Source: Methylomicrobium sp.
Lineage (GTDB): Bacteria; Pseudomonadota; Gammaproteobacteria; Methylococcales; Methylomonadaceae
Reading direction: 5' to 3'
Length of the DNA: 5,544 nucleotides
NCBI GenBank assembly: GCA_007135635.1
Contig: SLIO01000332.1
Location: 1 to 5,544 of the forward strand
Shown here: one piece after another, positions 1 to 4,827 of the stretch
Layout of the letters: each line of letters opens with the position of its first letter
How positions within the stretch are numbered: position 1 is the first letter of the stretch
Notes under the pieces: generated by a model
Databases searched by the model: none
Told to the model about the DNA's origin: nothing
The model's input: only the letters and a program-made list of their open reading frames with translations
Program-made: the position numbers and the translations under genes

Positions 1-2
1 CA

Positions 3-120
3 TTAAGTTAAGCCGTTCGTGGTGAGCCTGTCGAACCATGGACGGCTTAACTTATCGACCCAGGATTTTTCCATTCACCCTTCGACAGGCTCAGGGCGAA
101 CGGAAAAATCCTTAACTTAA
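3..120. repeat. REP-like hairpin doublet, two cores in inverted orientation
   Basis: Two related palindromic units lie head to head. Unit 1 (4-54) has perfect 13-bp arms, TAAGTTAAGCCGT at 4-16 and its complement at 42-54, around a core containing GAGCCTGTCGAA. Unit 2 (62-112) has perfect 11-bp arms, AGGATTTTTCC at 62-72 and its complement at 102-112, around the same kind of core on the opposite strand (TTCGACAGGCTC, 81-92). Aligned in one direction, the 22-base cores 15-36 and 80-101 match at 18 positions. The whole is also closed by an outer 10-bp inverted repeat, TTAAGTTAAG at 3-12 and its complement at 111-120. The TTCGACAGGCTCAG core resembles dispersed intergenic repeats common in gammaproteobacterial genomes. 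It sits beyond the 3' end of the minus-strand hydrolase gene, the usual place for REP elements, and could stabilise or terminate transcripts entering from either side. Confidence 0.85.
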
Positions 121-184
121 TTGCAGTGCATCATAGCGCTAGGAAGTTATTTGTCGCGATATTCTAATTGTATTTTTAGATTAA

Positions 185-197
185 CCGTTTTTAACGG
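185..197 (-). terminator. Possible weak hairpin terminator after the hydrolase gene
   Basis: A perfect 5-bp stem, CCGTT (185-189) and AACGG (193-197) with a 3-base loop, lies 12 bp beyond the stop codon of the minus-strand hydrolase gene. Read on the minus strand it is followed by TTAATCT and an A-rich stretch rather than a continuous T run. As an intrinsic terminator it is therefore weak, and the larger REP-like hairpins further on (3-120) may do more of the job. The rest of 121-209 shows no gene or other structure. Confidence 0.3.
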
Positions 198-209
198 CCA
201 GGCTGATAG

Positions 210-1172
210 TCAATCGGGGCGCTCAAGTGAAAGGGCGATATATCTTTTAAGAATATCGGGCCATAAGTCTGCCCAACAGCACACATGATCGAATCCATCG
301 ATTGGCAGGTAAACGGCATTGGCTTGCCGCCGGCTAAAAGATTCGACGATCGAAGCGGGAACATTGCTGTCGTTTCCTCCGGCCAGATGAATTTGTTTTA
401 TTTCGACCGGTAAAGGTTGAGCGTCAATCGGGTTCAAAGATGAGTCTAGCGGTAAATAAGCGTGATGTTGGCTCCAGGCGCTTGTGTTCAGGTTGGCTGC
501 GATAGTAACAACGATGCTTGTGTTTTTAAAGTAAGGCGCGAGCAGCGTGGCGAGTGCTCCTCCTCCGCTATAACCGATCAAAACTACGTTTGCTGCTTTG
601 GTGTTTGTTAGCCATTTCCGCAAGGCGGACGCCATGCTTTCGACGACCTCGGCCGAATACCGATGTGACGTCCAGTGTGAATAATGGCAGTTGGCCGTAG
701 TAGCAAGGCCATAGTAGCAGGGCCGGCCCAGTAATATTGCAGGTTCTTTATCTGCTGCCATTAAACGCAATATCAGCGGGTTTCTCGGTGTCGGATCTTC
801 GGCAATCCAGCGCTTCATTTCCCATGGCGTGCCGTCGCCATCTAAATAAACATGGACTACCGGGATGGTGTTGGATTGCGCCGCGGTTTGGTTTAAATAG
901 GCTCGATGACGAAAGGGATTGCCGCTTATTTCAATGCTACTAAGCCCTAAGCTTTTGGCGCTCGATTCAAAACGCTCTGAAGGTGTCGCGCAGCCGCTAA
1001 GCTGTAAGAGCAACAAGATTAAGCCGGCAATTCCCGGCTTGAGTATTGTTGTCGTTTTTAAGGCGTCTGGGCTGTTTGTCCAGCAATTCCCAGTTTGAGC
1101 AGGTTCGCCGGTCTTAGGGTGTGGGGTATACCTGTCGAGAAACGCCTTAATCCCAGCACTTAAATTAGTCAT
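210..1172 (-). CDS. Putative lipoprotein alpha/beta hydrolase
   Basis: This encodes a 320-residue alpha/beta-hydrolase-fold protein, probably an esterase- or lipase-like enzyme at the cell envelope; the substrate is unknown. A hydrophobic stretch GLILLLLQLSGC (50-61) ends in a lipobox with Cys61, so a mature lipoprotein is predicted. The HVYLDGDGTPW segment (107-117) looks like the oxyanion-hole strand. GYSGGG (200-205) is the nucleophile elbow with Ser202. GGNDSNVP (265-272) supplies the probable acid Asp268, and GFDHVCC (293-299) the His296. The triad is thus complete in the expected order. Cys152 and Cys162, and the adjacent Cys298-Cys299 pair, could form disulfides. The oddity is the N-terminus: the only ATG gives about 45 residues before the signal's hydrophobic core, no Shine-Dalgarno sequence precedes it, and no ATG, GTG or TTG lies at a normal distance from the lipobox. 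The start is uncertain; the fold assignment is firm. Confidence 0.85.
   Translation of the reverse strand: MTNLSAGIKAFLDRYTPHPKTGEPAQTGNCWTNSPDALKTTTILKPGIAGLILLLLQLSGCATPSERFESSAKSLGLSSIEISGNPFRHRAYLNQTAAQSNTIPVVHVYLDGDGTPWEMKRWIAEDPTPRNPLILRLMAADKEPAILLGRPCYYGLATTANCHYSHWTSHRYSAEVVESMASALRKWLTNTKAANVVLIGYSGGGALATLLAPYFKNTSIVVTIAANLNTSAWSQHHAYLPLDSSLNPIDAQPLPVEIKQIHLAGGNDSNVPASIVESFSRRQANAVYLPIDGFDHVCCWADLWPDILKRYIALSLERPD
1024..1099. repeat. Degenerate 20-bp direct repeat in the signal-peptide region
   Basis: The 20 bases at 1024-1043 and 1080-1099 match at 17 positions (shared block GCAATTCCC, then GAG). They are 56 bp apart, so the copies are read in different frames of the minus-strand hydrolase gene. 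In the frame used for the signal peptide the downstream copy reads LKPGIAG; the upstream copy would read LKLGIAG only in another frame. The downstream copy also contains a 7-bp inverted repeat, AAGCCGG at 1021-1027 with CCGGCTT at 1034-1040. This may mark a local duplication that altered the gene's 5' end, or may be chance. Confidence 0.4.
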
Positions 1173-1181
1173 GATTTTGAA

Positions 1182-1194
1182 TCATTGCCAATGA
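1182..1194. promoter_or_regulatory. 13-bp palindrome just upstream of the hydrolase start
   Basis: TCATTG (1182-1187) and CAATGA (1189-1194) form a perfect 6-bp-armed palindrome around one base, beginning 10 bp upstream of the annotated hydrolase ATG. It occupies the spot where a ribosome-binding site would be expected, and none is seen there. It could be a small operator or a translation-blocking hairpin, although the one-base loop disfavours an RNA hairpin. The flanking 1195-1250 is AT-rich without a convincing -35/-10 pair for the minus strand. Chance occurrence is quite possible. Confidence 0.2.
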
Positions 1195-1273
1195 CCGATG
1201 GAATTACTGTGAAAGTTCGCAGTTTTGCATTCCTTATCTAATTTTTCGATATGAAAAACAATGTCGGTTCCGA

Positions 1274-1427
1274 GGAGGGTGCGGTTGCTCGACCGACAGG
1301 CGTCGGCGGCAGGGCAGATTTTTGCTCCTGCAAAATCTGCATTCAAGCCATCCTTGGCGTTCGAGCCGCCGTCGAGCCTACAGGGACGTATTCACGGCGT
1401 CCTGTCGGGCGAGTGACCGTACCCTCC
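1274..1427. repeat. MITE-like, self-complementary intergenic element (~154 bp)
   Basis: The ends form a long imperfect inverted repeat. Positions 1274-1285 (GGAGGGTGCGGT) pair with 1416-1427 through 12 positions, one of them G-U. After a 2x2 TG/TG mismatch, 1288-1300 (CTCGACCGACAGG) pair with 1401-1413 with one mismatch. Inside, CGGCGGC (1304-1310) pairs with 1365-1371 and encloses a 9-bp hairpin, GCAGATTTT (1314-1322) with 1332-1340, and a small GCCA/TGGC hairpin at 1347-1358. CAGGGACG (1381-1388) can alternatively pair with 1398-1404 with one bulged base, competing with the outer stem. The whole can fold as one branched cruciform. An open frame runs through it on the plus strand (1251-1481), but its composition follows the palindrome and it is not a credible gene. 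The nested arms and lack of coding capacity suggest a non-autonomous mobile or dispersed element. No target-site duplication was recognised. Confidence 0.7.
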
Positions 1428-1505
1428 CCACCAGAGAACTTTCATTTGCCGGGGCGATGGCCAGGCCTTCATGAGCGTTAGGTGTTGGGTAAACCCATTC
1501 TTACA

Positions 1506-1528
1506 GCTTAACGGTGTTGTCGTTAAGC
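1506..1528 (-). terminator. 8-bp hairpin overlapping the caspase gene's stop codon
   Basis: GCTTAACG (1506-1513) and CGTTAAGC (1521-1528) are perfect inverted repeats with a 7-base loop, and the TAA stop of the minus-strand caspase gene (1523-1525) lies inside one arm. On the minus strand the hairpin is followed by TGTAAGAATGG, with no T run, so it is not a classical rho-independent terminator. It may protect the mRNA 3' end or be a partial terminator. The remaining sequence to the palindromic element, 1428-1505, holds only a minor TGGGT/ACCCA mini-palindrome (1486-1497). Confidence 0.35.
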
Positions 1529-3958
1529 GCCGGGCACGAAAAAGAACGGGCTACCTTCGTGACCGGCATGTTGAAGCGGCGCGTATTGTGGCGATTGATT
1601 AAAGCCCACGCGGGATGCCGACGCTCGAACTTGTTTCGATACCGAACGGAAAATATCATAATCTTCGACTAAAGCGCGATTGGTTTGCAGTGCATCGATA
1701 AAGGCTCGGGCAAATATCGAATGCTGTCCGTCGCCTTCGTCGAGTACTGGTGCGACGCCCCCTGACGTCAAAACGGTTCTTGCTTTCCGTGTTGCCATGA
1801 ATTTCAGCCATTTTTCACGTTTTTCTTCGGGCATGCCGTCCGGTAGTCTTGCAATCGCAGTTCCGGTCATGGCGCCTGAGTAGCAAGAATCCGCCACGAC
1901 CAGGATGTGCCGTGCGGCAATGATGTTCAGATAGCGGGTGATATCGTCGCTGGAAATCCAGTTTGCGGTATTGTCGATTTCGGCATCGGTGGGAAGCCAG
2001 TAAGCCGCCAGGCTGGTTTTGTCACGTTCTCCGTGGCCCGCATAATAAATCAATAAATTGTCATTTTCTTTTAATGAATTGCGAATGGCATTCAGCGCCG
2101 TCATGATCTGGTGGCGATTGGCATTTTGCAACAATGTGGTCTTGAAGCCATAGCGTTGCCGCAAAATCGACTCGACCGCTTTGGCATCGTTGATCGCTGT
2201 TTTCAGTGTCGGCAGTTCCGTATAATCGTTATTGCCGATGATGAGCGCATGATAGCGACCGAAGTCGATATCATAAAATCGGCCGGGTTTGCCTGGTGTC
2301 GTCGGCCGGCTGTCGATGCTTGACGTGACGCTTTCTTCTTGGGTCACGATATTGAAATTGAGGCTGGTTCTCTTGTCTTTTTTATCGATGGCAACGATTT
2401 TGATCGGCGTTGTTGATTCTGTGGCAGCGACATTTATTTTAAAGAAACCCTGCGTATCGATGTTTTCAGGTTTATCATTAATGGTCAACGTTTTAAGCCC
2501 GGCCGGCGCCTCGTCTTTGCCGGTGATGGTTCTTGATGGGGCTATCGACCTTAACAATAAGCTTGGGACGCCTCGCGTCAATACCATCGGCGGATCGATG
2601 ATTTCTATCGTTGGTGCGGCTGATGCCAATTGTACCAATTGACCGCTTTCCAATTTTGTTACGGCTTGACGTTGTTCGTTGATTCGGCTTTTTAAGCTAT
2701 TGACTTCCTGAGCGACAGTTTGCAACGATTGTTTTTGTCGATCCAGATTAGTCCTGATCTCCTTGGCTCTTAGTTGTTCTCGCGGCGAACCGCTCTGTTC
2801 AGCCGATGAGCCGACTGCTTCTAAGGATCGTTTGATGTCATTGGCGATCCTCATGTAATGACTTTCTTTTTCCTGAAGTAAGGTTTCGTTTTTTTGCAAT
2901 TCGCTACGAGCATTGGCTAGTGTTTTGGCGGCTTGGTCGTCGATGGTCGGTTGTTGCGGGGTGCTAGCGATGATTTTTCGTTCCTGGACTAGAGCGGCTT
3001 GAGTTCTGTGTTCGATAGATTTCTGTTTAGTTTCCAGGGAGCGTTCTAGTTTTGAAATTTGGTTTTGTCGGGCTTTGAACTCGGTTTGACCGGCATTTAA
3101 TTCCTGTTCCAACGCTTTCAGTAGTGATTCGTTACGGGTGGATTTGTTTTTTTCCTGTTCGAGTTGTTGTTTTTTCTGATCTAAATTTCTTTGTATCGAG
3201 CGAAGATTGTCTTGCTGTTGTCTGAGTTGACGTTGTGTATCGGCTAGTTGGCCTCGCAATTGATCCGCTTCGAATTTACGCCGAGTGGCATCTTGCCGTA
3301 AAGCTTCCAATTCTTGTTCATGAGCGCTGGAAAATTGAGCCTCGACAACCGAGGCAAATTGCAAGTCAGTGTTGTCCAAGCCTGATGCCTTCCGGTACCA
3401 ATTTAATGCGGTGGTTAGATCTTTTTCAACGCCGAGCCCTTTTTCATATAAATAACCGAGATTGATTTGCGCTCTCGAGTGCCCCGCTTCGGCGGCTTTT
3501 CGATACCATTCGGCCGCTAGTCGGGGATCGGCTTGCGCTCCCAGTCCTTTTTCGTAGATTTCACCGACGTTGATTTGCGCCTCGGTGTCGCCTTGTTGTG
3601 CAAGTGGTAGCCAAATTTTTAAAGCGCTGGCTAAATTGGCTCGGTCATAAGCGACATATTCACCGCCGCGAATTTCGCATTCGCCAGCGGTGGTTTTAAT
3701 AGCGCGTCTAGCTGTTAAATAGGTCATTTGAGTGCCAAGTTTTCTGACTTGCCCGGGCAGCAGGCAATCGACGACGAATAACTTGTCGGTATCTTGCGGT
3801 TTAAAGCCTTCTAGCGCTTTGAGGCCTTCCGGGCTGGTTGGGTCGGTTGTTTGGCAGCCGAGGGACAATATCAATGATGTCAATATTGCAACAAACAGCG
3901 TTTTTTGGGTACTGAGCTGTTTACACTGTGTCGGTAGTTTCGGAATGTTGCCTGACAT
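1523..3958 (-). CDS. Lipoprotein caspase-like (C14) protease with Sel1 repeats and coiled coil
   Basis: This 811-residue protein has several distinct parts. A signal sequence (about 19-35) ends in a lipobox, LSLGC with Cys35. A conserved-looking segment at 57-104 carries VDCLLPG and ECEIRGGEYVAYDRA, with Cys65 and Cys94. Sel1 repeats span about 105-193, with YEKGLG and WYRKA motifs twice. A Gln/Lys/Arg-rich coiled coil runs from about 205 to 440, and an Ig-like domain from about 449 to 538 (IEIIDPP, TRG, ITGKDEAPAGL). The caspase p20/p10 fold spans about 565-800: HALIIGNNDY, then YYAGHGE (His642) and DSCYSG (Cys692), so the catalytic dyad is present. Asp591 (INDA) and Asp690 match the acidic S1-pocket positions of metacaspases, which cleave after Arg or Lys; that specificity is inferred. 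AAAGG (3967-3971 on the complement) lies 8 bp before the ATG as a ribosome-binding site. It follows tssJ by 48 bp on the same strand. Its protein targets are unknown. Confidence 0.9.
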   Translation of the reverse strand: MSGNIPKLPTQCKQLSTQKTLFVAILTSLILSLGCQTTDPTSPEGLKALEGFKPQDTDKLFVVDCLLPGQVRKLGTQMTYLTARRAIKTTAGECEIRGGEYVAYDRANLASALKIWLPLAQQGDTEAQINVGEIYEKGLGAQADPRLAAEWYRKAAEAGHSRAQINLGYLYEKGLGVEKDLTTALNWYRKASGLDNTDLQFASVVEAQFSSAHEQELEALRQDATRRKFEADQLRGQLADTQRQLRQQQDNLRSIQRNLDQKKQQLEQEKNKSTRNESLLKALEQELNAGQTEFKARQNQISKLERSLETKQKSIEHRTQAALVQERKIIASTPQQPTIDDQAAKTLANARSELQKNETLLQEKESHYMRIANDIKRSLEAVGSSAEQSGSPREQLRAKEIRTNLDRQKQSLQTVAQEVNSLKSRINEQRQAVTKLESGQLVQLASAAPTIEIIDPPMVLTRGVPSLLLRSIAPSRTITGKDEAPAGLKTLTINDKPENIDTQGFFKINVAATESTTPIKIVAIDKKDKRTSLNFNIVTQEESVTSSIDSRPTTPGKPGRFYDIDFGRYHALIIGNNDYTELPTLKTAINDAKAVESILRQRYGFKTTLLQNANRHQIMTALNAIRNSLKENDNLLIYYAGHGERDKTSLAAYWLPTDAEIDNTANWISSDDITRYLNIIAARHILVVADSCYSGAMTGTAIARLPDGMPEEKREKWLKFMATRKARTVLTSGGVAPVLDEGDGQHSIFARAFIDALQTNRALVEDYDIFRSVSKQVRASASRVGFNQSPQYAPLQHAGHEGSPFFFVPGA

Positions 3959-3966
3959 GTTTGCCG

Positions 3967-3971
3967 CCTTT
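3967..3971 (-). promoter_or_regulatory. Ribosome-binding site of the caspase gene
   Basis: Read on the minus strand this is AAAGG, 8 bases before the ATG at 3958, and it supports that start. It lies in one arm of an imperfect palindrome at 3967-3982 (CCTT...AAGG), which could partly hide the site in the tssJ-caspase mRNA. The intergenic gap 3959-4006 shows no terminator, consistent with co-transcription from tssJ. Confidence 0.5.
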
Positions 3972-4006
3972 GTTAAACAAGGTGATGAAGGGTTCTATTG
4001 ATTCTT

Positions 4007-4528
4007 TTAATCGGCATTTTTTGTACTCAGCGTCACAACATATTGATCGAAATCAATGGTAACCTCTGTAGTTCGATTGGGTGCGATCTTCATTGATGCT
4101 TTCCATTGTGCGGTGTCAAGGTTACGAAATGCCGCGAAGATAGCCAAATAATGAGCTTCAGGTTTGCTTTCTAAGCTTAAATTCCGGCTTGAATCAGGCT
4201 GAAGCTCCAGTTCCTTACGAAAAATAATGTCTTGGCCCAGCAACGCTACGTCATTATCGTAAATTGCGAAAAAATCGCTGGTATTAAATTTATCGATTGC
4301 CTCGAATTGGTATATTCTGACGACCAGAGGCGATGCGCGGCCTTCAATATCGGGATTTAGAAGTTTGCCGGCTTGTAGTTTGAGTTCGAGTATCGTGGGA
4401 TCCGGTGTCGGCGCAATCACTTCGTCCTTGGTGGAGCATGCCGTAGTGTTGAGTAGTAATGCGCTTAATAATAGGGTCCGCCATTGCGTGTTTAGGTGTG
4501 AGAGATCAATTCTATTGTTTTTATTCAT
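4007..4528 (-). CDS. tssJ: Type VI secretion system lipoprotein TssJ (VasD family)
   Basis: TssJ is the outer-membrane lipoprotein that holds the TssM-TssL membrane complex of type VI secretion through contact with the periplasmic part of TssM. With the ATG at 4528 the product is 173 residues, normal for the family. LLLSALLLNTTAC (19-31) is a lipoprotein signal with Cys31. The mature part is a small beta-sandwich type domain with recognisable TssJ features: SPLVVRIYQFEAIDKF (66-81), DFFAIYDND (85-93), LGQD (97-100), HYLAIFAAFRNLDTAQWK (126-143) and a final beta strand VTIDFDQYVVTLS (156-168). A GTG at 4570 would add 14 residues, but would place the signal's hydrophobic core unusually far from the N-terminus. 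Neither start has a clear Shine-Dalgarno sequence. The caspase gene follows after 48 bp in the same direction. No other tss gene is visible, so it may be an orphan or the edge of a cluster. Confidence 0.85.
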   Translation of the reverse strand: MNKNNRIDLSHLNTQWRTLLLSALLLNTTACSTKDEVIAPTPDPTILELKLQAGKLLNPDIEGRASPLVVRIYQFEAIDKFNTSDFFAIYDNDVALLGQDIIFRKELELQPDSSRNLSLESKPEAHYLAIFAAFRNLDTAQWKASMKIAPNRTTEVTIDFDQYVVTLSTKNAD

Positions 4529-4778
4529 GATTTTGTATTGACTATTCAAGCCCAGGTAGGCGCCATACACTGATTTTCTTAGAAGTCTAGCTGCAATTTT
4601 ATAATTCGGTCAACTTTCGAGTTATTCATGAAGCGGTTCTGAGTTTTCGGAATGTATACTTATCGCACTTCAAATTTCGGCATTGGCACTAAGAGTAATG
4701 TCGGATTTTTTTACAGTTATCCAGCCAAACAGGTTGTGTGATTATTATAAGTAATAGAAAAATAAAGGACATTATTTT
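4529..4778. promoter_or_regulatory. Divergent intergenic region between tssJ and the transglycosylase
   Basis: About 250 bp, AT-rich, separating minus-strand tssJ from the plus-strand genes, so it should hold promoters for both directions. Possible elements are weak. On the minus strand, TTGACC (complement of 4608-4613) resembles a -35 box and TATAAA (complement of 4598-4603) a -10 box, but only 4 bp separate them, so they do not form a pair. On the plus strand, TATACT (4655-4660) and TATAAG (4746-4751) are -10-like but lack good -35 boxes. A T7 run lies at 4706-4712. No gene, strong palindrome or repeat was seen. Confidence 0.35.
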
Positions 4779-4826
4779 ATGGCTTTAAAATTGCATTTCA
4801 TAATCTTATGTGAAACGAGAGATTGA
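4779..4826 (+). CDS. Possible 15-codon leader peptide
   Basis: An ATG at 4779 opens a 15-codon frame, MALKLHFIILCETRD, closed by TGA at 4824-4826, one base before the transglycosylase ATG at 4828. It has the better ribosome-binding site of the two: AAAGGA (4764-4769) lies 9 bases before its ATG, while the transglycosylase has only a GAGAGA stretch (4817-4822). The tight stop-start junction would allow translational coupling. An AT-rich 7-bp stem (4796-4802 with 4809-4815, one G-U pair) lies inside the frame. It may be a real leader or just the remains of an upstream start region; the peptide shows no amino-acid run typical of attenuators. Confidence 0.35.
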   Translation: MALKLHFIILCETRD

Positions 4827-4827
4827 C

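Noticed and set aside
1..120. CRISPR array
   Set aside because: Only two units occur, in opposite orientation with palindromic arms and no regular spacers; REP-like elements fit better.
1251..1481. 76-codon plus-strand open frame across the intergenic palindromic element
   Set aside because: It runs through the self-complementary element, has a low-complexity Gly/Arg/Pro-rich product without family motifs, and has no convincing ribosome-binding site. The palindrome explains its composition.
2289..2642. 117-codon plus-strand open frame opposite the caspase gene
   Set aside because: It lies antisense inside the Ig-like and inter-domain part of a clearly real gene. Its hydrophobic look is a by-product of the complementary strand.
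3732..4001. 89-codon plus-strand open frame over the start of the caspase gene
   Set aside because: It is antisense to the lipoprotein signal and the ribosome-binding site of the real gene, and shows no recognisable motif.
4529..4570. GTG start of tssJ at 4570, adding 14 residues
   Set aside because: It would put a polar stretch ahead of an otherwise normal lipoprotein signal that begins at the ATG at 4528, and it has no ribosome-binding site.
4683..4700. Possible sigma-54 promoter (TTGGCAC) upstream of the transglycosylase
   Set aside because: The -24-like GG is present, but there is no GC at the required spacing for the -12 element, so the match is incomplete.
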